Source: Pseudoneurospora amorphoporcata
Lineage: Eukaryota > Ascomycota > Sordariomycetes > Sordariales > Sordariaceae
Length of the DNA stretch: 64,000 nt
Assembly: GCA_033297205.1 (NCBI GenBank)
Contig: MU859088.1
Span: forward strand, 124,001 to 188,000
Reading direction: 5' to 3'
Shown: positions 35,618 to 47,813 of the stretch, piece after piece
Layout: each line of letters begins with the position of its first letter
Numbering within the stretch: the stretch's first letter is position 1
The notes under the pieces: model-generated
The model's input: only the letters and a program-made list of their open reading frames with translations
The model's database searches: none
Told to the model about the DNA's origin: nothing
Made by a program: the position numbers and the translations under genes

Positions 35618-38600
35618 ATGGCTTCCGAACCTGTGTCTTTCCCCGCCGCGGGACAGCCAAATCCAACTGATGACGAGATGTTCAGCAACTTCAATCTCAG
35701 AGGAGGCGATGGCTCACACAATGTTAACGGCAGTAGGTCACAGGCCCGATCACGGAGGAGAAGGGATTCTACAGCATCGGCATCACCCCAGCCAAATGGC
35801 CAAAGCAGTTCCGAATTCCAGCCTGGTGCCATTGTTCGCGTCAAACTCAAGAACTTCGTCACCTACAACGAGGCCGAGTTTTTTCTTGGTCCGAGTTTGA
35901 ACATGGTCATTGGGCCCAATGGCACCGGAAAGAGTTCGCTTGTATGTGCCATTTGCTTAGGACTAGGCTTTCCTTCCAACGTCTTGGGCCGCGCCACCGC
36001 CTACGGAGAGTATGTAAAGCACGGAACGGACGAAGCCACTATTGAGGTGGAACTCCAAGGTGAACCCGGAGAGGACAACTACGTCGTCGGTCTTCTTATC
36101 ACCCGAGAGACTAACAGCCGCGAGTTCACCATCAACGGTAGGAAAACCACTCACAAGGAGGTGCACCAACTGATGAGTAGGCTTCGCATCCAAATCGACA
36201 ATCTGTGTCAATTCTTGCCCCAAGAAAAGGTGGCCGAGTTTGCTGGCCTCACTCCGGTTGAGTTGCTGGAGAAGACTCTGCAAGCCGCCGCACCGGAAGA
36301 AATGATTGCGTGGCAAAGCGAACTGAAAGACCACTACAAAGTCCAAGCAGAGGCACAGCGTAGTGCCGACGAGGGCGGCAAGGAGATCAAGAGACTCGAG
36401 GAGCGACAAGCAGCTCTGCAGGCGGATGTCGAGAGGCTTCGCGAGAAAGAACAGTACGAGACCGCCATTGCCAAACTCAAAAAGCTGAAGCTTGTGGTCG
36501 CCTACAACGAGGCCCGTGCACAAGTTTCCGAGGAAAAGAAGAAGAAGAAGGATGCGGAACGCCGTCTGAGCCGACTCCAGAAAGATTCTGCTCCATCCTT
36601 GGAGGCGGTTAATAGAAAACAGAAATACGTGGAGGGGGTTAAAGCCGCTGTCGAAACCAGGACAGCTAAGCTCAGAGATGCCGAAAAAGATGCCGACAAT
36701 GCTGTCAGAGGAATTGAGGCGGCTGAGAGCAAAGTCAGGAATCTCGCTGGCCAGCTGGAAGCGGAGCAAGGCGCGTTTGCTGCTAGAAGACAGGAACTTG
36801 GCAAGATCCGTAAGAAGATCACGGAGTTGGAAGCCAAGCACAGACAGAACCCTAGGGAATTTGATCCAGCCGAATGGAACAGGCGGATTGTAAGTGATCA
36901 TTCCCTAACGGCAAAAAAATGACCTTGTTAATATGCTGACACTCAAAAGCGAGAGCAAGAGCATAAGATCCGCGATAAGGATCAGGAAGTCGCGGAACTG
37001 AATGAAAAGTTGACGACGTTAAGAATTGAAGGGAAAGAAAAACAGAAGACACAGCGAACGGCCCAGGCGAAAATCGACGCTCTCGATTCTCACCAGGGCC
37101 AGTTACTCAGCCAGCTGCAACAAACCGACAGGGATGTTGCCCAGGCCTGGGAATGGCTTCAGAAGAACCAGAATCTTTTTGAGAAGGAGGTATTTGGGCC
37201 CCCAATGCTGACTTGCTCCGTCAAGGATCCCCGTTATTCCGACCTGGTGCAAGCCTTTCTGCAAAGGGATGATTTCTTGTGTTTCACGGCACAGACCAAA
37301 AAAGATCACAGCACGCTCAGCACACAGTTGTATGACGTTATGAGACTTTCCGCCACTGTTCGTACCTGTTTCAAGGACACCAACTCCTTCAGGCGGCCAA
37401 TGTCGCAAGCAGAACTCAACGCGCTTGGCCTTGACGGGTTCGTGCTTGACTTTCTTGAAGGTCCAGACCGGGTATTGGCCATGTTGTGCTCTGAAAAGTT
37501 TTTACACAGATTGGCGATTGCACTTGACGATATCTCGGAAGAACAATACGACAAAATCACGATGAACGGTAATATCCGCAGCTTTGCTGCCGGAAGGGAA
37601 TGTTACCAAGTCAAGTCCCGTGCAGAATATGGCCCTGGAGCCGTTTCAACTATCGTCACGCAGGTTCGACAGGGCAATTTCTGGACAGATAAGCCCGTGG
37701 ATGACTCTGTAAAGAGGGAACTGCAGCATCAGCTGAATGAAGCTATCGGCGAACTCCATGAATTGAAACAGGAAAATATCAGACTGTTAGGGCTCATGGA
37801 TGCGTTGCGTGCAGAGGTCGCAAAGATGAGGGAGGAAGTTGTACGTTACTCGGCTTGTAATTTCCGGGATTCAAATCAACTGACACCCACAACAGGAGCA
37901 AGTACGAGCCCAGAAAAACGAGCTACAAAGGGAACACAGCATTTGGCAAGCTCTCCCCGACAAGATCGGTAAGTTTTCTATGCCCCTAACTAGCCATACG
38001 TCATGCTAACCTTACTCCTAGAGTCCGAAAAGAGGTCCGAGCAGGATAAGAGACAGGAGCTTGTTGAAGCTCAGCGCCAGATGGCCGATCTCCAAAAGCA
38101 GCACGATCGCGCCGTTCTCGAAAAGGCCGAAGCCGTACTACAGCATCAAGCGAAACTTTCGAATATCCGAGAGGCTTACCAGGCGCTCCAGGAGGCAAAG
38201 GTGCTTCTTATCGAAGCCCAGTCGGACTTTGAAGTGTTGAAAGAGAAGAACGCCGAGATAATCAAGAACCTTGAAGATGAGAAAAAAGCCCTGGCGGAAA
38301 TCTCAAAGCAAATGGCCCAGATACGTCAGCGGGCCATCGATGCGAAGGCGGCTGCCGAAGATGCTCTCAGCGAGGAGGAGAGGAGTGAGGGGGAGTTTTC
38401 TGCTCTGGCGAAGGCCACGACTCTAGAGCAAGTTGAGAGTGATCTTAGGACGCAGGAGAACTTGGCGGAAGGCATCGAGGCCAACAACCCACATGCGCTC
38501 AGAGAATACCAGGATTGGGCTCAGAAAATCGAGCGGCAGAAAGCGATCCATGATCGCTGCACAGCGCAGCTAGCCGACGTCAACGCCAAAATCGAGACGA

Positions 38601-39272
38601 TCAGGAGCCAGTGGGAGCCTAGGCTAGATGAACTTGTCAGCAGGATCAATGATGCGTTCTCGTATAACTTTGAACAGATCAGCTGCGCGGGAGAAGTTGG
38701 CGTCCACAAGGACGAGGATTTCGACAAGTGGGCCATCGAGATTAAGGTCCGCTTCCGGTATGTTTGCCCTTCCTCTTCCTCCTTTCTCTCTCTTCTCGTA
38801 CAGCTACTAATCCTGTCCACCCCACAGAGCTGGCGAAGCCCTTCAACGCCTAGACCAGCACCGTCAATCAGGCGGCGAGCGCGCCGTCTCCACCATCTTC
38901 TACCTGATGTCCCTCCAGTCAATGGCTCAAGCCCCCTTCCGCGTCGTCGACGAGATCAACCAGGGTATGGACCCCCGCAACGAGCGCATGGTACACGAGC
39001 GCATGGTGGAAATCGCCTGCCGCGAGCATACGTCGCAGTACTTCCTTATCACGCCCAAGCTGCTCTCCGGACTCCGGTACGATAAGCGCATGAGAGTTCA
39101 TACAATCATCTCTGGCGAGCATGTCGACCCCGAGGGTACTATCAAGATGAACTTTAGCAAGTTTGCGGAGATCCAGAGGGGACTGTCGAATAGGACGATT
39201 CCGTTTGCGAGCCAGATGGTGAGGGAAGAGTCTTCGCAGGCTTCTTCGATGGTGGAGGCTTCGCAGGCTTAG
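35618..39272 (+). CDS. smc5: SMC5, structural maintenance of chromosomes protein
   Basis: Core ATPase arm of the SMC5-SMC6 complex, which acts in homologous-recombination repair, replication-fork stability and rDNA/telomere maintenance. Five exons: 35618-36889, 36950-37840, 37896-37968, 38022-38757 and 38828-39272. All have GT..AG introns and the product is 1138 aa, the expected size. The N-terminal Walker A motif GPNGTGKSS starts at G99. Long coiled coils flank a hinge in the centre (about residues 440-640). The C-terminal ABC signature SGGER is at 1005-1009, preceded by LDQHRQ, and Walker B VVDEINQGMD has D1032 and E1033. Motif spacing and the RAGEALQRLDQHRQSGGER context are characteristic of SMC5 rather than SMC1-4 or SMC6. 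The third exon is only 73 nt. The 312-aa open frame on the opposite strand of exon 1 is a codon-bias shadow. Confidence 0.97.
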
Positions 39273-41560
39273 ATATCAAGCTGGGAAGGAGGCATGGAGG
39301 GCTACGTGATTGTCAAAAGGTAGTGATGGTTTCGGGATTGATTGGGTGGCTTTTTGTATTGTTGCTGTTTGGGAGTTCGGAGATGTACAGATGGGTATTT
39401 CTTTGGTACTGATTCGAGATCTATTCACCGTTCATGTTCCTGTCTATGCCTGGCACTCGTTCAAGCAAAGACTAGCCTTTCTACCAAGGACAATGGACAT
39501 CGATGTTGCTGTTATTGTTACTTGACATCAGTCACATCTGGCAGTTATCTATCCCTACTCCTACTGTCGTGTCTCTATCCTCGCTCGAGCCTCCCTCCGA
39601 GACCATACCACCAGTCTCTCCCGTGCACCTCATTTGTACTTGTAACTCCGGTCAATTAGGTCGATGCTACACTGCTGCTAACGGGAGAGGTATCCATTAT
39701 ATCGATTGATCAATAGGGACAATCGGAGTAGAACCGTCAGCACTGTGGATAACGCGGAACGTCCAGTCCGCGCCGCCACTTGCCACCAAGCCACCGAACT
39801 TGAAACTGCAGTGTCTCCATAGGAGGCCTAGAGAACATTCTCCGTCGGAGCTCTCCGATGTCAAACGCCAGATTGTGGATTCTCTATCCTTCACACCGTC
39901 GCCGCTAGGTTGGAAGACGGTGACGATCCTCGTTCGGTGGATTTCGCGGTAGTGTCTGTCGTGTGCTGTGTACAGTGGACTATGTGAGAACAGGTTCGGG
40001 GAATGTGTCAGTTATATGTTGACACAACACTTAAAGATGTTGAAGTTCGGTGACACTTTACCCATTGTGATACGGTGTATGGGATTGTCGTCTATTTGCA
40101 ACTCGCAAGCGGAGGGAGTTTGTTTTCTTTTTTGCGTATCTCCCAATGTCTGGATATTTTGTTTGAGAACTCCAACGTGGACCATTTTCCAAAAGTTACT
40201 GATCCATTCACTCGATGTCATCTTCCTCTTCTTATCTTCAACCGGTCAGCATATGATTTGTTTCTTTCCTTGACACCACTTTGCGTAAGATTCGTTAAAC
40301 GGCTTGTGTCATGTCTTTGGTCTCGGCACGGGGACTTCTTTTTTCTATTTCGTTGATCCTGAGACAGTGCGGTATGTATAGGCGAGTGAAGAATTGAGCA
40401 TGAGATGTTGAGATGATGATTGATGGTAAGTCAAAGGCTTTTTCGTCCTGAACGCTGATGGGCTGGACCCAGCTGGGGAAGGTGTCGTCAACATGGCCTG
40501 ATGGTGTTCCTCTCTTTAGTTGCTGTTCATTTGAAATACTGCTTGGGATCATTGCTTCGACTTATCCTCGTATGTTGACAACGTGATTATCTCGTGAGAG
40601 TCCCCAGGTTTAGAGATCGTAAACGGCCCTTCAGAATGCAAAAGCATGAAAGCATGGGTCCAGTGAGGATCACCCGTTCTTATGTATTCATATCCAAGCC
40701 ACTGCCCGTGGGATGATAGACACCCGATCCCTGTTCCAGATGCGTGAGTTGTGTTCTGTGGTCATAACAGCCTTTGACAACACAATCGTCCGCCAACACA
40801 AGGCTTGCGATAGGAGGGGGAGATACCTCTACGCATCAAGGCTGAGACAGTCCTGTCGAGTTAGCCATGTCCGGCAAGATCGATTCTTCCTTGCTCGCTT
40901 GCACGAAATTATACCCAAGTCCTAAGTCGTGCCTGCCAAGTTCCTGTGCGTCTTTTCTTCAGCTCGTTGCTTGGTTGCTTCTGCGTATGAGGCGTACCTA
41001 AGGTACAGTAGTGCCCATGCTTTCCTATGGAATTTACAATGCTTCCTTGCTCGCCTCGAGGTTGCCTTGTAGGGCTAAGTGATGTTGACATCTCTCGTCA
41101 GAGATATCGTCAAGTGTTCCCACTAGATATCTTCGACATCTCCTGCCCCATCCTTAAGAGTTTCGAGAAAAGTTCTGCAAAGGCTTTCCGAAAAAGGTAA
41201 TCCTGCGGATCAGCTCACTTATACGAGCTTCCTCTATGAAACATGATTGGCTGATACTCTTTTTACATAATATCAGGGTCACAGATCTTGATATCATGTG
41301 AGCGTATGAAGTAAGTTCTAGCGCCGCTTGCTTGCTGAGCTACTGTACGTTGCCTTCGTTGCTTCCAGCTCTAGGAAGGAAGGACCCTTCGTGCATATGA
41401 TGAGCTTTGTGGATCCTGTATGTACTCTACTTCATGGGAGTCTGCATGGTGACAAGTGTAAGGGGCAGTCATCGCCAGGCGGATATCAAAGGCACTTGCT
41501 GGAAATACACGTTCTCGGCGTATCCGACCCCCAAGACCAAGCCAAGAAGACAAAAGGGGT

Positions 41561-41608
41561 TACTCGTCAGGACTAGAATTCTGACCCCATTTCTAGCCCT
41601 GACTAATA
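41561..41608. repeat. 48-bp palindromic element flanked by TA, copy 2
   Basis: Diverged relative of the element at 25060-25112: left arm TACTCGTCAGGACTAGAA and right arm TTCTAGCCCTGACTAATA are imperfect complements around a short loop. TA dinucleotides bound both ends, as in copy 1. Differences between arms include C/T and G/A changes, which would be compatible with repeat-induced point mutation, plus at least one transversion. Confidence 0.6.
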
Positions 41609-44315
41609 GAAACATTAGGTGATGATAAGTCATCATTGCCAGTAAATCTTTGTTTTTTATGCACGTATAGAACAATGGGAGAATGGGTACGCCCATAGGA
41701 TGCCACTCGCACTGGACCTTCTCCTGTCCAAGATAGCCAAGCAGACCAAGCAGCACTTTCGCTGTATGGTCTGCACAACTATGTCTCAAAAGAGCAGGCG
41801 GTTTCAGAAGCCCATCTTGCAAAAGAAATTCCACAACTTCATTCGCTTTCAAGTGTCCGTTGGGTGTTGACAAGTGAGTGACATCCCCCTTGAGATTCGT
41901 ACCAGATAGATGGATGGAGAGATATCAGTGCTGCAAACGGACAGTTACAGGAATCCCTGAAGATAGGAAAGTGTATTGCAGAAAGATAGTGAGGGCCAAC
42001 TTTGAGTGGTCGTAGAGCTGTCAAACTCGCAAAAGTGCCAAAAAGTTACTGAAGTGTCCCTGTGTCCAGGTGGTCATTTCGCTGATCGGCACGCTGTGAA
42101 TGGTGGACGGCAACCCCAGATCCGAGTGTGATCGTACACCGGGAGATAAGGGAAATACAACTGATAGCTCTTTTGAACGAACCAAGCAAATTTGCGACTG
42201 CGATTGGTATGCCAGCGAACAATGGATGTGTCTCCAGCAGGTACTTCCCTTTTGAACAGCAGAAGAAAGAAAGCAACCAGATTATAAAAGGTTCACTAGT
42301 TCCCTCTTGTTGTTTGGATGTTGAAGTGTCATTGAGTCAGAAGTCAACAATTCTTCGATAACGCACCTCAATTTCGCCAACTCGATCAGGAAGGAGGAAC
42401 ACCGACGAACAACACAACACAACACAAGGAGCTTGCAAAGCATGGGATATACAACGATGGATAGTCAACATCTCAGGGTTGGGGGTCTCACTTGAGTGTC
42501 ATGGAGGACCAAGGGGATGCGACGACTTCCAACCGCCAACAAAACAAAGAGAGCAAGGACAAGCAGAGACAGTTCAGAACACGGGCAGTCGGGCCATCAT
42601 CCACCCATCCAACGACGACATTCGAGAGGGACCAACAACGTACGAACCCCGATTCTCACGGCGGGATGATCATCGGCCCGGGTCACTGGGACATTTGACC
42701 GAGAAGCAACTATGCCCCCAGTAGCGCCCAAACGGTAGTAGGACATTAGTGGCCCTTTAGTGAACGCTACCTGTCTCTTTCCGCAGCTTGGAGGCAAGAG
42801 AGGGGATTCCGAAGAAATCCACAGCATCGGGAAATGAAGGAACGAAGACGGGGCTAGGAGCTCTCTGTTCCGATAGCGTACTTGTGAGTTCGAGAGTTCG
42901 AGATAGGCATTGATAGGGTCATTGTAATGGAAGTGATGAGGGTAGAGGACTCCATACAGTACCCGTGTTTTGGAGGAGAAGAGCTATGGCCATGGTGTTT
43001 TGGTGCGTGGAAAGAGGTTAACATCTCCGTCTCCCCAACCGCTATGGTGGAGTTATTTAGGCAGGATGATCCAGATGGCCCATACATAATGCCATGCAGA
43101 GCGCCTGGCGCGGGACCGGACCCATCAGATTTTCGGAATGCCGTGATCGACTTCCCGAGGCCTTGATGAGGCTTCAGCTCCGCGTTTGACGTCGGCGCCG
43201 TAACACCGCTCCGGGCTGGAGATGAGAGCTTTGATGGTATTCAGAGCAACCTTTGGCCGCTTGATGATCGTGACTTGCATCCAGTACATATTCAGGATCA
43301 ACCGTTACGCAGCTTCGCGCTCATCCATCTTGGCTGGCTTTCTATGATGCGTGCTGTTTATTAAGCTTCATCGTACTGCCCCGTTGTCTCTGCTCTGCCC
43401 GTGTTTCTTGTTGATTCTGTTATGGTGGTGCTTGGCGACCCAATGTCCGGCATTGGCAACGGAGTCCTTTGGGCGGCAACAGTCCCGCAAGACCGTGAGA
43501 CCCTAACACTCCACGGACTTGTGGATAGAAACAGCGGGCGATGGTTTGATGTTTGTAAACAGCGAGTGTAAACACTCCAGCAGTAATCTTGATAGCAGGC
43601 AGCCCAACTTGTGACGTTGACGTTGGAGAGCGTCTTGGCAACAATGTTGCAGTAGCTCGGCTTTGGCACTGTTGATGGCATTGTCCAATGGACGGGAATA
43701 TTCGGCCATGTTTCTCCCGGGCAAGCTTTTGGAATTACATATATCGTACCGTAAGGCTACTGATTGATATGTGTTTTCTTCTTTTGCTTGTCGTCTCTGA
43801 GCAGTGAGGAGTTCTGGAATCGTGCATCATGCATCGTCGGCAGCAACTTCAATGGGTGTGGAGACTGAAAGTTGCCATTGTGTCTGACGGCGTGATGGAC
43901 TGTCGCTGGAAGCCTAGAAGAGGGCTCCATGCGGCGACCATTCCGTAGTGGAAACCTCATCAATGCATTGTCGAAATTGAGAAAGGAAAGGCCAGGAACG
44001 CAGAATTCCATCATGAGCCAAGACAAAAGGGGACTGGGCTCTGTGTCGGGGTACGAGGTGTCCAAATCTCGAGGAAGACGACGGAGAGAAGGCATTCAGA
44101 CAGAAGTGGAAGTTGCCCGCCCTCGACACGCTTCAGTGCCTGCAGCCTCTGAAAAGGTGGACGGTCTGGCGCCTGCCAATTGGACTGTCCAGTGCCTGTA
44201 AAGTGCGCGGCAGCGCCCGGCAGGGGCAGGGGAAGGAGAGGGAGCGATGGAGCTCGCGGGTGGGGGTCGCCATGCGGGCAGCCAGCTCGATGCATGTGCT
44301 TCTGCTGCCATGGTC

Positions 44316-44334
44316 CGAAGTACCCGGTACTTCG
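44316..44334. repeat. 19-nt perfect palindrome
   Basis: CGAAGTACC and its complement GGTACTTCG surround a single central C. Palindromes of this size can be dimeric transcription-factor sites. It lies 25 nt downstream (in minus-strand sense) of the stop codon of the candidate microgene at 44514-44359, and no function can be assigned. Confidence 0.6.
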
Positions 44335-44358
44335 CTCCATTTTCACTTCACATCCCTG

Positions 44359-44514
44359 TCAGACCACACCATTCTCGCTGGCTTTCAGAAACATCGTGAT
44401 AGACGCCGATACCAGGTAATCAAGCTATGTTAATCAATCCAAGTGAAAAGCGCCACTTGATGAAGAGGGCAAGAGGTCACACGCACTCACCTTCTTGATG
44501 AATCCGGAGGCCAT
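44359..44514 (-). CDS. candidate two-exon microprotein or C-terminal exons of an unresolved gene
   Basis: I do not recognise it. Exon 44514-44491 reads MASGFIKK and ends at a perfect donor GTGAGT. A 66-nt intron (44490-44425) ends in ACATAG. The next exon continues LDYLVSASITMFLKASE and stops at 44361-44359, giving 29 aa. The first exon uses C-ending codons typical of the real genes here. The frame is also open for 13 codons upstream of the ATG (VVKQGLEE precedes the Met), so this could be the end of a longer protein joined through the CACAG acceptor near 44,531. It might equally be chance. Confidence 0.28.
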
Positions 44515-46537
44515 CTCCTCAAGTCCCTGTTTTACCACTGTGATTCGGGTTCAGGTTGGCAGGGTGGGAAGGAAAGCATGTGGTTGCCAAGTCTGGCGAT
44601 GAGACACTGTGATAGTGGCTTTGGTGGTGTGTGAGAGGCGTGGGGTGGGGTGGTTTCAAGCGGCTGCGTCCTCACAGGAACTCCCTGCTGGACGGATCGG
44701 AGAACACGTTCCTTTTCCCAAGTTCGTCGCCTTGGCAAGATAATGAAGTGTTTTGAAGACAACATGTCGTTGGAGGAAGCATAGCCTCACTAGACGACAG
44801 GCAGTGGAAGCCGAAATGGGAAAGTTAAGTGAAATGGTTGGTCTTCATCATGCAACTCAGTAAGGTAGCTTCGTTCGAGGCGGTAGAAGAGGTGTCGGTA
44901 GCCAAAGGGAAAGCGCGCGGGATGCCCTTTCACACTTTCCGTGTCGTATTGCAGTTCATTTTCAATTTATGTACTTGGCCCGGTCGTGCTTGCCATCCAG
45001 AGCGTCCCCACTCATGTCCATACGCTCCTGGCCAGTAGGTGAGAGTTGACTGGGTCCTTCCTCACCACCACAAATTGAATCTCAGACACTCGGGTTCTGT
45101 AGCAGAAAGTTGTCAAATTGCCTTTTCGGATTTAATATCTTATTCAGGCTGACAGATCTGGATCATGGCAGCTTTCACCTTTGTGTGACAGCCAAGCGGT
45201 TCTGACCAGACTTCAGGGTCCTTGGCGATTCGGTACTGTTTATACCGAAGACTGATCTTCGGCGGGCACGGATCTGGTACAATACCCAACTGGAAACTCG
45301 AACGTCCGATTCGCTTGGATGCCGGTCATGCCGATCGAAGAACTCTTTTCTGATATCTGATTCTCCAAGGTTGTATAGACACCTGATTCTGGTCCATCTC
45401 GGCCTTTCAAGCTGCAAGTCCTCCGTCAACTCCACAAAACTTCGGAGGTATATACCCCGTCAACATTCCCATATACATCAAATAGGACTACAAACCATCA
45501 AGCTCGCCCGCGCCCTCCACTTGACCAGGGGCAAACAGCTTCATCCAAAGACGCGAGGTCGTTGGTTACGCGGTCGCGAAGTTGTGCCGTTGCGTGGTGG
45601 TTAAATTGTTAGTGACAAGGCTGCAAGCATCGCTCGGTTGAGATCCCCACTGGCTTCATCAGCCCCCTTGCTCACGCTAGTCCATAAATGGTCTGGGCCA
45701 AAGAGTGGGGTGAGGTAAAGGTATCCTCGACTTTGCCCAGGGGCAGTCTCGTTTCACGATCTCGCTTTCACGTTCACGAGCAGTTCATGATCCTTTCTGA
45801 CTCCATCTCATGGTCTCTTCACCCAAAGACATCGACAAGGGCCTACAACTGCCCATCTACAGCCTGCAAGTTGCTCTGATCGGTGAGTCCGCTACAGTAT
45901 CTGGATGATTTGGCTTTCTGCTACCCAGATAGAAAAAGGAGTGCAGCTTGAGACAACTGCCACTCTCACCGACTCGTATGCATTGCTACAGAAAGGTGCT
46001 GCGTTGTTTCCGTGAGAATCCTGATGCTGCTGCGCTTTTCGACTAGCGCTTCTTGGTTGCGCAGGGATCAAAACTTTAAATTCAGATTCAGGGCCTCTTT
46101 GGCTCGTGCTCGTGGAAAACGCCCCGTCGAGACGTGGGAGAATTGGCTACAGGGAACATACTCACTGCTCTACAGGATCTAGATTTCAAGGGTCTTTGCC
46201 ACACAAAGCCGGTATGCACAAAGGACCGAATTCTGTCGCAGTCTCGTAAGGACGGCGAGTTAGAGACGGGGTGGTGCTGATGGACCCAAGACAGGCGGCC
46301 AGACGTTGTGAGAAGCTACCTAAGAAGGCCACGAACCAAGAAGTCTACAGACAGCCGTTTCTAAACCCAGAAAAGAAAAGCCGAATGTCTTGGTTCAAAA
46401 CAAGGAGATGAACACCTGCCATCAGGACATTAGAATAGATCATCAAGTCAGGAAGCCATCAGTACCACATAGGAAAGAAGTCCAGCCCCCCTTTGACTCA
46501 CATTGAGGTGTACCTATTGGCAGTAGGTATTGGATAC

Positions 46538-46633
46538 ATGACCCCCCGCCTCTTTTGCCCTGGCCGCCGAATACCCATTTTCCTCTCCCTCACCACCGTC
46601 GTCGGCTACTTTCTGCAGTTATGGCTTGCCTAA
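46538..46633 (+). CDS. candidate 31-aa hydrophobic small ORF
   Basis: ATG at 46538 opens a 31-codon frame ending TAA at 46631-46633. It reads MTPRLFCPGRRIP, then IFLSLTTVVGYFLQLWLA, which would form one membrane-spanning helix after a basic N-terminus. Most codons end in C, matching the preference of the verified genes. No homologue is recognised. It could also be a decayed first exon of a type II membrane protein. Confidence 0.15.
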   Translation: MTPRLFCPGRRIPIFLSLTTVVGYFLQLWLA

Positions 46634-47813
46634 ACCGAGTCTGGACATGGAACGACGAGGCATGGCATGGGGCACACTAGGCAAATATTAGTGCGGACTA
46701 CCTATGCGGGCACACGCACGACGGAGGACCGGTTGCGATCTCACTTCTGCCGTAGACGGCGTTGACGGACACGGACTGCCCGGTCTGGACAGCATAATCC
46801 CCGTCTCCGCCGCAAATACCTGGAGCCGAAGGGGCTTACACTAGAATTTAGACCACAAATACTATGATATAGCAGAGAGAGACGGGAGTTGAAACGTCAA
46901 AGAACGACCGGAATCACGCCACGTGTTAATTGCACGTTTCTTGAATAACGACATGCTCGGCTGCTGCTCCGGAACAGTCCGGACAATTTGCCTCTTTGTG
47001 AATAGTAGCATCAATGCAGAGAGGTATTATCACATTTGCCCTCATCCTCATCATTTTTCTCTTGAGGTTGTCGCCGCTATTCTCATATAGTAAACTGCTC
47101 AAAAGAATTCCAACTACTGTAACCCCCACATGAAAGACAGCATCCCGGAGCCGGCCCTTGAACCTCTTCAACCATCAGCCAAATGTGCAAGCCGACCGTG
47201 ACCTCACCTGGCGGTTTGTGACGGCTTCATTCGCTCCTCAGCGACATTGTAAGAAGCCCAGGTTGAAGGCCCCATAAAGACCACCAGAACTGTGAGAATG
47301 ACCTTTCTCTGGAACTTGGGTTCGACATTGATACGGATATTCCCATGCCCCATTCCCATTGTCAAACTGCGAACAGTCAGTCATCCGAAAAAGATGACTG
47401 AACTCGAAGAACGAAAGTGGACAATGGCGTTCCGCGTACTGTGTACATCCACTTCAGGTGCTTCGACAGGGGGTAACAAGGTACCGTGTACCGCGGACTT
47501 TATCGACCTTTCATCCCACTCTTTTTTGCACATCCACTTGGACTCGTTCGCTAGCGTCCCGGCGTGCCGCACTTTTTCTCCAGTGGGCATTCCATTGTGG
47601 AGTTCCTCTCGCGGTGGGCAGCGCAGCTTCTGACTGGACCCCTCCGAGTCGCCGAGTGGGCTTTTTTTGGCCGGCGGTGCGTGTGCGGGCGTGTGCGTCC
47701 CGAGCACGAGAAATTGGAAGCAATGGCTCCCGTCTGCAGAAGCCGCAGAAAAGAGCAGCCCGTGGGCAGTCCATGGGCATTCGAGGCATTCAACTCCTTA
47801 TTGAGATGGAATG

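Larger units (their letters stand above)
39273..47813. other. 8.5 kb gene-poor region upstream of nit-2
   Basis: The first few hundred bases are the SMC5 3' flank. The remainder lacks any gene I can identify by domain. Open frames are short and mostly without ATG starts. Items worth noting, listed separately: a diverged palindromic element (41561-41608) inside an open minus-strand frame (41,873-41,469), a candidate two-exon microgene (44514-44359), a 31-codon ORF with strong codon bias (46538-46633) and a 19-nt palindrome. A plus-strand ATG frame of 79 codons at 42927-43166 has no recognised features. Confidence 0.5.

Noticed and set aside
35963..36901. 312-codon open frame opposite SMC5 exon 1
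   Set aside because: Antisense shadow of a Lys/Glu-rich coiled-coil coding exon; no domain and no start or splice support.
46926..47171. 81-codon minus-strand frame with a hydrophobic segment
   Set aside because: Starts at TTG directly after an in-frame TGA, with no acceptor that would join it to an upstream exon. An overlapping 30-codon ATG frame is Cys-rich but equally unsupported.
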